A stretch of DNA of 64,000 nt from Prescottella subtropica (GTDB lineage Bacteria; Actinomycetota; Actinomycetes; Mycobacteriales; Mycobacteriaceae): the NCBI RefSeq assembly GCF_005434945.1, contig NZ_SKCH01000001.1, forward strand, positions 434,001-498,000, written 5' to 3'. The position numbers and the translations under genes were made by a program. Positions 8,774 through 18,417 of this stretch are shown here, one piece after another; the first letter of the stretch is position 1, and each line of letters starts with the position of its first letter. The notes beneath the pieces were generated by a model. It saw only the letters and a program-made list of their open reading frames with translations. It was not told the DNA's origin and ran no database searches.

Positions 8774-10537
8774 ATGGCAACAGGTGATTCCACGGACCGG
8801 GCACATGTACACGATCTGGTGATCCGCCGCGGGCGGGTGATCGACGGGACCGGTGCGCCGCCGCGCGCCGCGGACGTCGCGGTCGACGACGGTCGCATCA
8901 CCGCGGTCGGGGACGTTCCCGGCACCGGACGACGCGAGATCGACGCCGCCGGACTGCTCGTCACCCCCGGATTCGTCGACATCCACACTCACTACGACGG
9001 GCAGGTCACCTGGGATCCGCTGCTGACACCGTCGTCTCTGCACGGCGTCACCACCGTCGTGATGGGCAACTGCGGCGTCGGGTTCGCACCCGTCGAGGCG
9101 GACCGGCGCGACTGGCTGATCGGCCTCATGGAGGGTGTCGAGGACATCCCGGGAAGTGTTCTGGCGGAAGGGATGACGTGGAACTGGGAAACCTTCCCCG
9201 AATACCTCGACGCCATCGACACCCCGCACGCGATCGACTTCGCGGCCCAGCTCCCGCACGGTGCGCTGCGCACCTACGTGATGGGTCCGCGGGGCGGCGA
9301 CCACCTCACCCGGCCGACCGACGCAGAATCGGCCCGGATGCGCGACCTCGTCGCCGAAGCGGTCGAGGCCGGCGCTCTCGGCTGGTCCACGTCGCGCACG
9401 ACGGCGCACAAGACGTCCACCGGTGAACCGACCCCGAGCCTCACGGCGTCCCGACAGGAGTTGACCGATCTGGCCCGCGGACTCGCGCAGGCGGGTGCCG
9501 GGGTCGTCGACCTCGTCTCCGACTTCCTCGACGAGCCCGAGGAGATGGAGTTCGTGCGCGCGATCGCCGAGGCGTCCGGGCGTCCGATGTCGGTGTCGAT
9601 CGTGCAGAGCGACCGGGCGCCGGACAAGTGGCGGAGCCTGCTGGGTGGGCTCGCGGACGCGTCTGCGCGACACGGTGTCCCGATCACCGGTCAGGTGGCA
9701 CCGCGTGCGGTCGGCGTCGTCCTGGGCTGGGAGCTGAGCTGGCATCCGTTCATGGCGTACCCGAGCTACGCGGCGTTCGCGGACCTGCCGCCGGCCGAAC
9801 GGGTCGAACAGTTGCGACGCCCCGAGGTCCGTGCGGCGATCCTGGCCGAGAGCCCGGTCACCGACAGTGAGTTCGTCGCTCGGCTCTCGACCCGCTTCGA
9901 TCAGGTGTACCTGCTCGGCGATCCGCCGAACTACGAGCCGGGGCCGGAGGATTCGGTGGCGGCGTTCGCGGAGCGGGTCGGCGCCGATCCGGCCGCGGTG
10001 GCGTACGACGCGATGACGTCCGGCGACGGGCACGGCCTGCTGTACTTCCCGATGCTCAACTATGCGGCCGGCAATCTCGACGCGGTCGGGGAGATGCTGG
10101 CTCGTACCGACACCGTCCCGGCGCTCGGCGACGGCGGTGCCCACTGCGGCGCCATCTGCGACGCCAGTTTCCCGACGACCCTGCTGACGCACTGGGGCCG
10201 GGACCGCCGCCGCGGCGACCGGTTCCCGGTCGAATGGTTGGTCAAGCGGCACACCGCCGACACTGCCGCAGTCGTCGGGCTGCTCGACCGCGGACAGGTG
10301 CGGCCCGGTTACCGCGCCGACCTCAACGTGATCGACTTCGACCGGCTGCAGGCCCACCGTCCCGAGGTGCGCTACGACCTGCCCACCGGCGGGCGGCGGC
10401 TGATGCAGACCGCGTCGGGATACGTCGCGACGGTCGTCGCCGGCGAGGTGGTGTTCGAGCACGGCGCACACACCGGGGCGCTGCCGGGGCGTCTCGTCCG
10501 CGGTGCGCAGCCGGCGCCGGCGTCCGTGACCGGGTAG
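8774..10537 (+). CDS. N-acyl-D-amino-acid deacylase-type amidohydrolase
   Basis: A 587-residue metal hydrolase of the amidohydrolase superfamily that most likely removes acyl groups from N-acyl amino acids or related amides. The N-terminal beta-sandwich (DLVIRRGRVIDGTGAPPRAADVAV) precedes the metal-binding DIHTHYDGQ. The cysteine in GNCGVGFAP is the bridging ligand of D-aminoacylases, and the C-terminal domain closes with RPGYRADLNVIDFD. The frame is open 33 codons earlier, but ATG at 8774 begins just before the conserved start. No clear ribosome site precedes it. It neighbours a peptide ABC transporter and another amidohydrolase. True D-specificity is inferred from family resemblance only. 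Confidence 0.88.
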   Translation: MATGDSTDRAHVHDLVIRRGRVIDGTGAPPRAADVAVDDGRITAVGDVPGTGRREIDAAGLLVTPGFVDIHTHYDGQVTWDPLLTPSSLHGVTTVVMGNCGVGFAPVEADRRDWLIGLMEGVEDIPGSVLAEGMTWNWETFPEYLDAIDTPHAIDFAAQLPHGALRTYVMGPRGGDHLTRPTDAESARMRDLVAEAVEAGALGWSTSRTTAHKTSTGEPTPSLTASRQELTDLARGLAQAGAGVVDLVSDFLDEPEEMEFVRAIAEASGRPMSVSIVQSDRAPDKWRSLLGGLADASARHGVPITGQVAPRAVGVVLGWELSWHPFMAYPSYAAFADLPPAERVEQLRRPEVRAAILAESPVTDSEFVARLSTRFDQVYLLGDPPNYEPGPEDSVAAFAERVGADPAAVAYDAMTSGDGHGLLYFPMLNYAAGNLDAVGEMLARTDTVPALGDGGAHCGAICDASFPTTLLTHWGRDRRRGDRFPVEWLVKRHTADTAAVVGLLDRGQVRPGYRADLNVIDFDRLQAHRPEVRYDLPTGGRRLMQTASGYVATVVAGEVVFEHGAHTGALPGRLVRGAQPAPASVTG

Positions 10538-10552
10538 CCGTCATCACGGCAG

Positions 10553-10584
10553 AAGGCCCCGCCACTCTCGAGTGGCGGGGCCTT
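10553..10584. terminator. Bidirectional hairpin terminator
   Basis: A perfect inverted repeat with 15-base arms (aaggccccgccactc and its complement) and a very tight centre. It lies between the convergent amidohydrolase and substrate-binding-protein genes, 16 bases past one stop and 22 before the other. The GC-rich stem with A/T at its foot can stop transcription from both sides. Confidence 0.85.
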
Positions 10585-10605
10585 CGTGGGTGATGCGGTG
10601 TCGCG

Positions 10606-12210
10606 TTACTTCTTGAACGCCTTGTCGAACAGCATCATGCCGTCGACGGTCGGGTTCACGCGGTACACGTTGTCGTTCCACGCGACGAAGTTGGTGCCGG
10701 CACCCCACGCCAGGAACGGCTGATCGGTGTTCACCAGCTGCTGGATCTCGTCGATGGCGGCACGCTTGGCGGTCTCGTCCGGTGCCGAGAGCACCTTGCC
10801 GAGCAGCTCGTCCATCTTCGGGTTCTTGTAGCCGAGGATGTTGTTGGTCGAGGTGCTCGACAGCGAGCTGAACAGCCGGATCTCGGGTGCGACGTCCGAG
10901 ATGCTGTAGGCGCCGAAGCTCACGTCGTAGTTGCGGTCGACGTACAGCCGCTTGACCATGTCGGTGATGTTGCTGGTGTTCTCCAGCACGACGTCGAAAC
11001 CGACGGCGTTGAGCTGCGCCTGCACGGCCAGCGCGATCTGCTGGGCGTTGGGCTCGTTGACACCGACGTAGGTGATCTTGCCGTTGAAACCGTCGGCCTT
11101 CGCCTGCTCGACGAGCTCCTTGGCCTTCGCGGCGTCCGGGGTGATGCCGTCGGTCTCGCCGTGCCAGATCGACCACGGCTGGAACAGGTCGGTGCCGGGC
11201 ATGCCCTGCCCGTTACGCGCCCGCTGGTTCAGGACCTCGGGGTCCACGGCGTACGCGATCGCCTGGCGGACCCGCGGATCCGAGGCCGGGCGTCCCTCCG
11301 CGTTGTTGAGCTGGCCGACCATCGACATGCTCACGGTCTCGATGTAGCCGGGGAACTCGTCCTTGGCCGCATTCACCGTCTCGGCGTTGCGCAGGTAGAT
11401 CATGTCGACGCCGTTGGTCTTGAGGGCATCGATCTTGGGCTGCTCGGCGTTGATCGCGACGAACTTCAGGCCCTCGAGGTTCGGTGCGCCGCCCCAGTAG
11501 TCCTGGCGGGCCTTGAGCTGCAGCTCCTGCTGCGGTGCCAGGCTGACGACGGTGAACGGGCCGGCACCGATCGGGGTGAACTTGTCACCCTGCTGCGCCG
11601 ACGGCGCCACGATCATGCCGTGACCGAACGACAGGATCGCCGGGAAGGTGCGCCACGGCTGGTTGAGCGTGAAGACGACGGTCGATCCGTCCTTCGCCTC
11701 GGTGCTCTTGACCATCTGCGTGTACACCTGCGAGTTGGCGCCGCGCCGCTGGTTGTAGCGGTTGATGCTCGCGACGACGGCATTCGCGTCGAGCGGGGTG
11801 CCGTCGCTGAACGTGACGCCGTCACGCAGCTTCAGCGTCCACGTCAGGTGGTCGGCGCTCTCTTCGAACGACTTCGCCAGCTGCGGCTCGAAGGTCTGGC
11901 TCTGCGTGTCGTAGCGGACCAGCACGTCGTACACCGCGGCCATCTCGGAGCCGCCGGTCGCGCCCGCGGGCTGCGTGACGGTCGGGTCGAGACTCGTGAC
12001 GGGGGCGTAGGTGGCGTAGCTGAGGGTGCCGCCGGCGACCGGTGTGCCGCCGTCGCCCTGGTCGCCCAGGATGCCGAAGGCCGTCGTCGTCGCACCGCCG
12101 GACGACGAGCTCTCCTCGCTGCCGCCGTTGCTGGCGCAGCCGGTGAGAGCGACTGCGCCGATGGCGACCATCGCCAGCATCCGGCTGACTCTCCTCGAAT
12201 ACTTGTTCAT
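10606..12210 (-). CDS. ABC transporter substrate-binding lipoprotein, family 5 (peptide/nickel/opine type)
   Basis: Captures a peptide-like solute outside the membrane and delivers it to a DppBCDF-type importer. The 534 residues start with a lipoprotein signal (MNKYSRR, hydrophobic stretch, lipobox ALTGC with C25), followed by a Ser/Glu/Gly-rich tether. The mature protein shows SBP family 5 features: SLDPTVTQP, LTWTLKLRDGVTFSDGTPLDANAVV and the later RQAIAYAVDPE. The ATG has ggagg at a good distance. It is on the opposite strand from the permease and ATPase genes at 15.3-19.4 kb, with a regulator and a hydrolase between. It is the only binding protein nearby, so it probably serves that transporter. 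Confidence 0.92.
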   Translation of the reverse strand: MNKYSRRVSRMLAMVAIGAVALTGCASNGGSEESSSSGGATTTAFGILGDQGDGGTPVAGGTLSYATYAPVTSLDPTVTQPAGATGGSEMAAVYDVLVRYDTQSQTFEPQLAKSFEESADHLTWTLKLRDGVTFSDGTPLDANAVVASINRYNQRRGANSQVYTQMVKSTEAKDGSTVVFTLNQPWRTFPAILSFGHGMIVAPSAQQGDKFTPIGAGPFTVVSLAPQQELQLKARQDYWGGAPNLEGLKFVAINAEQPKIDALKTNGVDMIYLRNAETVNAAKDEFPGYIETVSMSMVGQLNNAEGRPASDPRVRQAIAYAVDPEVLNQRARNGQGMPGTDLFQPWSIWHGETDGITPDAAKAKELVEQAKADGFNGKITYVGVNEPNAQQIALAVQAQLNAVGFDVVLENTSNITDMVKRLYVDRNYDVSFGAYSISDVAPEIRLFSSLSSTSTNNILGYKNPKMDELLGKVLSAPDETAKRAAIDEIQQLVNTDQPFLAWGAGTNFVAWNDNVYRVNPTVDGMMLFDKAFKK

Positions 12211-12507
12211 GAAGAACCTCCACGGTTGGGGGTTGGCGCCCGCGCTGCCGGTACGGGTTTCGTAGGTCCCGTCCGCCTGATCGAGTTGATATCTCGGGCA
12301 TCCGACAGGGCGGAGTGCCCGGTCGCCGAGTGCTGACGGCCATGGCGTTGCACGCCGCGCGGTCCGTTGCAGAAACGGACTCTAGCGGGCGAGACGGGCG
12401 TCACACAAGGATTCGGGCAATCCGGTGTTCGCTGCTCTCCCAGCGGCATTCGTACCGGCGGCGCAGATTTCCGGGAAACCCTTGTGGAACTGAGAAACGT
12501 GTCCTAG

Positions 12508-12546
12508 ATTGTCGGGACGCGAGTTTGTACAGACAATGTCCAGTAC
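12508..12546. promoter_or_regulatory. Candidate GntR (HutC) operator in the 413-bp divergent intergenic region
   Basis: The 413 bases between the binding-protein start (12210) and the GntR start (12624) hold no gene I can support. Within them, ttgtacagacaa (12525-12536) has the arms TTGT and ACAA, and the wider interval has attgtc (12508) facing gacaat (12532) and gtac repeated at 12527 and 12543. HutC-subfamily sites usually contain a GT-n-AC core of this size. The symmetry is imperfect and there is only one copy, so this is a tentative site for the adjacent regulator. Confidence 0.3.
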
Positions 12547-12623
12547 CGTCGTTTTCGCAGCTCAGCACTCTTTTCGGGGTGAGGGCAGCGAGTGCGACGG
12601 CAAGCGCCGGAAGCGGAGGTGTC

Positions 12624-13397
12624 GTGCCGGATCCGCAGCACGTGCTCCTCGCTCAGGAGTTGATCGCGCGGATCCGTGCGGGTGAGTTCGGGGTGGGCGA
12701 CCGGTTGCCCACCGAGCTCGAACTGTGCGCGAGTCGCTCCCTGTCCCGGGGCACCGTGCGGCAGGCGCTGGGACATCTCGAGGATGCCGGGATCATCACC
12801 CGTCGGCGCGGCGCGGGCACCACGGTCACCGCGCCGTCCCCGGCGGACGGCTACCACGCCTTCGTCGCCGGCCGTGCGGAGTTGCTGGCGTTCGTGCAGC
12901 GGACACGGATCCGGCGTCCGGTCTCGAATGTTCTTGTCGCGGACCGGGGATTGGCGGACAGGCTGGGTGTCGCGGTGGGATCGGAATGGTTCTGCGTCTC
13001 GGGTGTGCGTGAGCTGCGTGAGTCGTCGGGGCCGCCGCCCTGCTGGAGTGAGCTGTATCTGCGAGCGGATCTGCCGCATCGGCAGATGCTGATGTCCGGC
13101 CGCTTCGACATCGTCAATCTGATCCGGCAGCGGATCACCCAGGAGGTGTCGGCGGCCGAGGTACCGGCCGCTGCCGCAACGGCACTGGGTGTCGAAAAAG
13201 GTAGCGCCGCACTGGTGGTGACCCATCGTCATTTCGACATGGACGACCTGCTCGAGGCCGTGGGGGTGCACGTGCATCCGGCCGAGCGCTATCGGGTGGT
13301 CACGTCCGTGAGCCTGCCGGTCTCGCTGAGCGGGACTGGGCCCCGACGTGCGGTTTCTTGTCCGGATCAGGGCATTTCGGAACCTACTCGCCAGTAG
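12624..13397 (+). CDS. GntR family regulator, HutC subfamily (UTRA domain)
   Basis: A 257-residue one-component regulator. Residues about 10-75 form the winged helix of GntR proteins (LLAQELIARIRAGEFGVGDRLPTELEL, then LSRGTVRQALGHLEDAGIITRRRGAGTTV). The C-terminal part (FVQRTRIRRPVSNVL through TSVSLPV) reads as a UTRA ligand-binding domain, which in HutC-type proteins senses small metabolites from the pathway controlled. The frame is open about 100 codons upstream. I chose GTG at 12624 because GGAGG lies just before it and the protein then begins close to the HTH. GTG at 12579 is an alternative. It lies between the substrate-binding gene and the hydrolase-transporter genes, which are its likely targets. 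Confidence 0.85.
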   Translation: MPDPQHVLLAQELIARIRAGEFGVGDRLPTELELCASRSLSRGTVRQALGHLEDAGIITRRRGAGTTVTAPSPADGYHAFVAGRAELLAFVQRTRIRRPVSNVLVADRGLADRLGVAVGSEWFCVSGVRELRESSGPPPCWSELYLRADLPHRQMLMSGRFDIVNLIRQRITQEVSAAEVPAAAATALGVEKGSAALVVTHRHFDMDDLLEAVGVHVHPAERYRVVTSVSLPVSLSGTGPRRAVSCPDQGISEPTRQ

Positions 13398-13481
13398 GAA
13401 CGCCCCGACGGCCGGAACGAATTCCATTGTGCGTTAGCCTCCCTCAAGCGTCTTGTGACGCACGTCTCAGAAGGAGATCAA

Positions 13482-15152
13482 ATGGTCGATTGTTTGGCAG
13501 CGGGTGCCGATACAGGCACGTTGCGTCCCGACCTGATCTGCCTCGGCGGCGTCGTGCAGACCATGGCGGCCCCCGGTCCGGTCACGGCCTTCGCCGTACG
13601 TGACGGACGGTTCGTCGCGGTTGGCTCGGACGCCGAGATCGCCGCCCTCGCGGGACCCGGCACCACCCGTGTCGACCTCGCCGGCCGCACCGTCCTCCCC
13701 GGCTTCGTCGAAACCCACGTCCACCCCCACATGTCCGGCAACGCCGAGGCGGATGTGGACGCCGGCGTGACCGCCTGCCCGGACGTCGACACCCTGGTGG
13801 TCGCGCTCGCGGCCCGTGCAGCCGGCACCGCGCCGGGGCAGGCGGTCCTCGCCGCCGGATTCGACGACACCCTCGTCGCGGACGACCGCGGACTGACCGC
13901 CACCGACCTCGACCGGGCCGACACGACCCGGCCGATCTTCGTCCGGCACCTGTCCGGGCATGCGGTGTACGTGAACTCGCTCGTCCTGCAGGCCAAGGGG
14001 ATCGACCGCGACACCCCGGACCCGGAGGGCGGCGTGATCGTCCGCGACGCGTCCGGCGCCCCCACCGGCGAGTTCCGGGAGATGCCGGCGATGAGCCTGG
14101 TCGTCGACCCCGCCGAGACGATGCCCGGCCCCGAGGACCTGGATGCGTCGCTGCGCCGCGCCCTGGCCCGGATGGCGTCGGTCGGCGTCACCAGCTTCAG
14201 CGACATGTACGTCACCCCGGTGATGATCGACTCCTACCGGCGCCTGCAGGCGGCCGGTGACCTCACGCTGCGCGGACGCCTGTACATCGGCTCCGGTGCG
14301 CTCGACGGGTTCGATCCGGCCGCTGCCGCCGAGGACCTGTCCGGCGACACCCTGACCGTCGGTGGCGTCAAACTGATCTCGGACGGCTCGATCCAACTGC
14401 ACACCGGTGCCCTGTCGGAGCCCTACCACGATCTCGACGGCTGCCACTGCGGCGAGATGGCGATTCCGTCCGGAGACCTCGACGTGATGGTGGCCCGCTG
14501 CCATGCCGCGGGACTGCAGGTCGCGATCCACACCAACGGCGACCACGCCATCGACGTCGCGCTCGACGCGATCGAGAAGGCCGTGGCCGCCAGCGGCAGG
14601 GGCCTCCCGAACGGACTCCAGCATCGCCTCGAACACGTGCAGACGTTGCGCGAGGACCAGATTCGGCGCATGAGCGAACTCGGCGTCGCCGCATCGGTGT
14701 TCGTCAACCACGTCTACTACTGGGGTGATCGCCACCGGGACCGGTTCCTCGGACCCGACCGCGGCGGACGGATCAGCCCGCTCGCCTCGATCACCGGGGC
14801 CGGCCTGCGGTTCGCGCTGCACTGCGACAGTCCGGTCACCCCGGTGGATCCGCTGTTCACGATCGGCACCGCCGTCACCCGGATCACCCGCGGCGGCCAG
14901 GTGCTCGGACCCGAGCAGCGCGTCGACGCCGCGACCGCGGTCGCCGGGTACACGAGCGAGGCCGCGCTGCTCGTCGGCGAGGACGCCGTCAAGGGCTCGA
15001 TCGCACCGGGTCTGTTCGCGGACTTCGTCGTCCTGGACACGGACCCCCTGTCCTGCCCGCCGTCGGCGATCAAGGACGTCGCCGTGCTCGCAACGGTGGT
15101 CGACGGCCGTGTGGTGTTCGACGCCGACACCGACCGACCCTTCATCCCGTGA
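13482..15152 (+). CDS. YtcJ-type metal-dependent amidohydrolase (amidohydrolase family 3)
   Basis: A 556-residue cytoplasmic hydrolase for an amide or similar bond; substrate unknown. Metal ligands are seen in ETHVHPHMSG near residue 85, IHTNGDHAID, HRLEHVQ and the late HCDSPVTPVDP. The C-terminal SIAPGLFADFVVLDTDP is the standard small beta domain. ATG 13482 has aaggag nearby. It is 84 bases after the GntR gene and 151 before the ABC permease operon, in the same direction, so it may be co-regulated. The neighbouring D-aminoacylase-type protein and the peptide importer suggest that imported amides or acylated amino acids are broken down here. The exact family member cannot be fixed. Confidence 0.88.
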   Translation: MVDCLAAGADTGTLRPDLICLGGVVQTMAAPGPVTAFAVRDGRFVAVGSDAEIAALAGPGTTRVDLAGRTVLPGFVETHVHPHMSGNAEADVDAGVTACPDVDTLVVALAARAAGTAPGQAVLAAGFDDTLVADDRGLTATDLDRADTTRPIFVRHLSGHAVYVNSLVLQAKGIDRDTPDPEGGVIVRDASGAPTGEFREMPAMSLVVDPAETMPGPEDLDASLRRALARMASVGVTSFSDMYVTPVMIDSYRRLQAAGDLTLRGRLYIGSGALDGFDPAAAAEDLSGDTLTVGGVKLISDGSIQLHTGALSEPYHDLDGCHCGEMAIPSGDLDVMVARCHAAGLQVAIHTNGDHAIDVALDAIEKAVAASGRGLPNGLQHRLEHVQTLREDQIRRMSELGVAASVFVNHVYYWGDRHRDRFLGPDRGGRISPLASITGAGLRFALHCDSPVTPVDPLFTIGTAVTRITRGGQVLGPEQRVDAATAVAGYTSEAALLVGEDAVKGSIAPGLFADFVVLDTDPLSCPPSAIKDVAVLATVVDGRVVFDADTDRPFIP

Positions 15153-15303
15153 CGCAGGAATGCACACGGTATCCATCCCAGCGCGGACGGGATCATGCTT
15201 TTCGGAAAACGCATGACTCACTTCCGGTTCCGCGTCCTGAATCAACTCTCGTCGCAACTCGGATTGGGACGCTCACGAATAACAGGAAGGAGGCGGTGAC
15301 ACG

Positions 15304-16257
15304 ATGACGCGAACAGTGATCGACAAGTTGGTCGAACTGGTCGTCGTGCTCTTCATCGTCAGTCTCGGCACGTTCGCCCTCGTATCGTTCATCCCGGGCG
15401 ATCCGTCGGTGGCAGTGCTCGGTGAGGGACGTGCCCCGGAAGAGTACGCGAAGGTTCGAGCCGAGATGGGCCTCGACGACCCCTTCCTGACGCGGTACTG
15501 GCACTGGCTGTCCGGTGCCCTGCAGGGTGATCTGGGGCAGTCGATGGTTCCGCCGCAGGGATCGGTGACCGACAGCATCGCGTCGGCGCTGCCGGTGAGC
15601 GTGCAGCTGGCCGTCATGGGCCTGGTCATCGCACTCGTCGTCTCGGTGCCGCTGGCGATGTACTCGGCCCGCCACCAGGGCGGCTGGATCGACCGCGCGA
15701 TCAGCGCGTGCACCTTCGGTGTGCTGTCGATCCCGAGCTTCCTGTCGGGCCTGCTGCTCATCATGATCTTCGTCAACGCTCTCGGCTGGTTCCCGCGTTC
15801 GCAGTGGGTGCGCGTGTCCGAGGGGCTGGGCGACAACCTGTACCACGCGATCCTGCCGGCCGTCGCCATCAGCCTTCTGGAGATGGCGATGTTCACCCGC
15901 ATCCTGCGTAGTGACCTGGTGACGACGCTCAAGGAGAACTACATCCTCGTCGCGAAGGCCAAGGGCATGTCGAACCGGCACCTGCTGTTCAGCGATGCGC
16001 TGCGGCCGTCGTCGTTCTCGCTCATCACGATGCTCGGCATCGTCCTCGGTTCGATGATCGGCAGCACTGTCATCGTCGAGACGCTGTTCTCGCTGCCGGG
16101 CATGGGTTCGCTCATCGTCCGTGCCGCGCAGCAGGGTGACATGCCGATGGTGCAGGGTGCGGTGCTGGTGATCGCGGTCATCTACGTGGTCGCCAACAGC
16201 GTCATCGACCTCTCCTACGGATACCTCGACCCAAGGAGCCGACGTGCCCATGTCTGA
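15304..16257 (+). CDS. Peptide-type ABC transporter permease (DppB-like)
   Basis: First membrane subunit of the importer, 317 residues with six predicted membrane helices. The N-terminus (VVLFIVSLGTFALVSFIPGDP) is the hallmark of DppB/OppB proteins. The ATPase-docking EAA loop reads NYILVAKAKGMSNRHLLFSDALRPS. An excellent ribosome site (ggaagga followed by gg) precedes the ATG. The gene begins the operon and overlaps the next by 14 bases. In the 151 bases upstream there is an imperfect 20-base palindrome, atgcttttcggaaaacgcat, at 15195-15214, of unknown role. The transported compound is inferred only from the neighbouring hydrolases. Confidence 0.94.
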   Translation: MTRTVIDKLVELVVVLFIVSLGTFALVSFIPGDPSVAVLGEGRAPEEYAKVRAEMGLDDPFLTRYWHWLSGALQGDLGQSMVPPQGSVTDSIASALPVSVQLAVMGLVIALVVSVPLAMYSARHQGGWIDRAISACTFGVLSIPSFLSGLLLIMIFVNALGWFPRSQWVRVSEGLGDNLYHAILPAVAISLLEMAMFTRILRSDLVTTLKENYILVAKAKGMSNRHLLFSDALRPSSFSLITMLGIVLGSMIGSTVIVETLFSLPGMGSLIVRAAQQGDMPMVQGAVLVIAVIYVVANSVIDLSYGYLDPRSRRAHV

Positions 16258-17356
16258 CACCACAACAGACGAGATCGAGATGCCGGCCGAGACGGGCCGG
16301 GAGTTGGACGACGGTGCGACCACGACCGTGATCGACACCACGGACTCCGCCGAACAGCGGAACCTGTACCGCGTGGGCACGATCCTCACCGTCGTGGGTG
16401 TCGTGGCCGCCGGACTCGGGATCGCCCCGATGCTGGTGACGGGGGGCCGGATCGTGCTCGTCGCGGTCGGCCTGATCGCCCTCTACATGGGTGCGCGGCG
16501 ACTGGGACTGGCCCGCTTCGGACCCGACTTCGACCTGACGTTCATCCTGTCCTGCATCTGGCTCGTGATCCTGGTCTCGGCGGCCCTGCTCGCCCCGATC
16601 CTGCCGCTCGCCGAACACGAGGACACCACCAAGACGCTCGGCGCCAAGAGCTACTCGCCGCCGAGCCTGTTCTCCGATCATCCGCTGGGCACCAACAACT
16701 TCGGCCTCGACATGCTGGCACGCTCCATCTTCGGTGCCCGCGGCTCGCTCGTGGTTGCGGTGTCCGCGGTCCTGATCGGACTGATCGTCGGCGGTGCGAT
16801 CGGCATCATCTCCGGCTACTTCGGCGGCAAGGTCGACAAGATCATCGGTGTGCTGACCAACTCGCTGCTCGCGGTGCCGGCACTGATCCTGCTGATCGCG
16901 CTCGCGTCGGTGCTCGAGCCGAACCTGCGGAACATCTCGTTCGCCCTGGCGATCCTGGCGATCCCCAGCATGATCCGGATCGCGCGAGCCAACACCCTGG
17001 TGTTCTCGCAACGGGAATTCGTGTTGGCGGCCCGCTCGATGGGCGCCACCAAGTGGCGGGTGATGATCCGGGAGATCGCCCCCAACGTCGCACTGCCGCT
17101 AGCCTCGCTCGGCATGGTGATGCTCTCGGTGATGATCGTCGCCGAGGCGTCGCTGAGCTTCCTCGGTCTCGGCATCCAGCCGCCGACCCCGACGTGGGGC
17201 AACATGATCTCGGAGGGCCAGGGCAACGTCTTCGAGAAGCACCCGTACATCGTGCTGGTGCCCGGCCTGTTCCTGTTCCTGACGGTCTTCGCGTTCAACA
17301 TGGTCGGCGAGAAGGCCCAGAAGCGTACCGGCGGAGCCCGGGAGGTGAAGCTGTGA
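16244..17356 (+). CDS. Peptide-type ABC transporter permease (DppC-like)
   Basis: Second membrane subunit, 370 residues, which is long for DppC (usually about 300). The extra length is an N-terminal acidic, Thr-rich cytoplasmic tail (residues 1-40) and two additional hydrophobic segments before the canonical LGTNNFGLDMLARSIFGARGSL. The EAA loop is EFVLAARSMGATKWRVMIREIAPN. The start is GTG at 16244, six bases after aaggag. ATG two codons later would also work. It overlaps the preceding permease gene by 14 bases and the following ATPase gene by 4, showing tight translational coupling. Confidence 0.93.
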   Translation: MPMSDTTTDEIEMPAETGRELDDGATTTVIDTTDSAEQRNLYRVGTILTVVGVVAAGLGIAPMLVTGGRIVLVAVGLIALYMGARRLGLARFGPDFDLTFILSCIWLVILVSAALLAPILPLAEHEDTTKTLGAKSYSPPSLFSDHPLGTNNFGLDMLARSIFGARGSLVVAVSAVLIGLIVGGAIGIISGYFGGKVDKIIGVLTNSLLAVPALILLIALASVLEPNLRNISFALAILAIPSMIRIARANTLVFSQREFVLAARSMGATKWRVMIREIAPNVALPLASLGMVMLSVMIVAEASLSFLGLGIQPPTPTWGNMISEGQGNVFEKHPYIVLVPGLFLFLTVFAFNMVGEKAQKRTGGAREVKL

Positions 17357-18417
17357 GCAACGAACCACTTCTGACCGTGGACGACGTGTCCACCAGATTC
17401 CGCACCAAGCGTGGGCAGCTGCGCGCCGTCGAAGGCGTGTCGCTGACCCTCGAGGCCGGCGAGACCCTCGGCCTGGTCGGCGAGTCCGGATCCGGGAAAT
17501 CGGTTCTGGGACAGACCATCATGGGCCTCGTCTCGCACGGGGGCAGCACCACCGTCACCGGCAAGGTGCAGTTCATGGGCCGCGACATGCAGACGCTGAG
17601 CCGCAAGGATCAGCAGAAGCTGTGGGGCAACGACATCGCGATGGTGTTCCAGGACCCGATGTCGGCGCTCAACCCGTTCAAGCGGATCGGCACGCATCTC
17701 ACCGAGTCGCTGCGGTCGCACCTGGGTCTGGACAAGACGCAGGCCCGGGAGCGGGCGATCGAACTGCTGCGCAAGGTGCGGATCCCCGAGCCGTCGCGGC
17801 GTATCGACCAGTACCCGCACGAGCTCTCGGGCGGCATGCGTCAGCGTGTCGTCATCGCGATGGCCCTGGCCTGCGACCCCAAGCTGACCATCGCCGACGA
17901 GCCCACCACGGCCCTCGACGTCACGGTGCAGAAGCAGATCCTCGAGCTCCTCGACTCGCTGCGCACCGAGATGGGCATGGCCGGCATCCTCGTCAGCCAC
18001 GACCTGGGTGTCGTTGCCGGACAGACGGATCGGGTCGCCGTGATGTATGCGGGCCGGATCGTCGAAACCGCCCCCACCCGGGAGCTGTTCACGAACCCGA
18101 GCCACCCCTACACGGAGGCACTGCTCGCGGCCGTGCCACGGCTCGAACAGGAACCGCACACCCGGCTCGAGTCCATCGACGGCGGCCTGCCCGACATGAC
18201 GAAGCCGCCGAAGGGCTGCTCGTTCGCGTCGCGCTGCAAGTACGCGCAGGACAAGTGCCGCGAGATCGTGCCCACCCTCACGTCGTCCGCCGACACGGCC
18301 GGCGATCGTCACCCGCACCAGGTGGCATGTCATTTCCCGCTGGCCGGCACCGCCGACCTCGGGATGCCGCGCACCGAGGGTGCGCTCGATCGTGAGCTCG
18401 AAGTGGAGAACATCTGA
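17353..18417 (+). CDS. Peptide-type ABC transporter ATP-binding protein (DppD-like)
   Basis: One of two ATPases that drive the importer, 354 residues. Walker A is GESGSGKS, the Q-loop is MVFQDPMSALNP, the signature is LSGGMRQRVVIAMALA, and Walker B is LTIADEPTTALD. The C-terminal oligopeptide-type domain carries cysteines in GCSFASRCKYAQDKC. The GTG start at 17353 overlaps the stop of the upstream permease (gtga), and its own stop shares one base with the next ATG. An open frame 300 bases further upstream lies inside the permease gene and is not used. Confidence 0.95.
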   Translation: MSNEPLLTVDDVSTRFRTKRGQLRAVEGVSLTLEAGETLGLVGESGSGKSVLGQTIMGLVSHGGSTTVTGKVQFMGRDMQTLSRKDQQKLWGNDIAMVFQDPMSALNPFKRIGTHLTESLRSHLGLDKTQARERAIELLRKVRIPEPSRRIDQYPHELSGGMRQRVVIAMALACDPKLTIADEPTTALDVTVQKQILELLDSLRTEMGMAGILVSHDLGVVAGQTDRVAVMYAGRIVETAPTRELFTNPSHPYTEALLAAVPRLEQEPHTRLESIDGGLPDMTKPPKGCSFASRCKYAQDKCREIVPTLTSSADTAGDRHPHQVACHFPLAGTADLGMPRTEGALDRELEVENI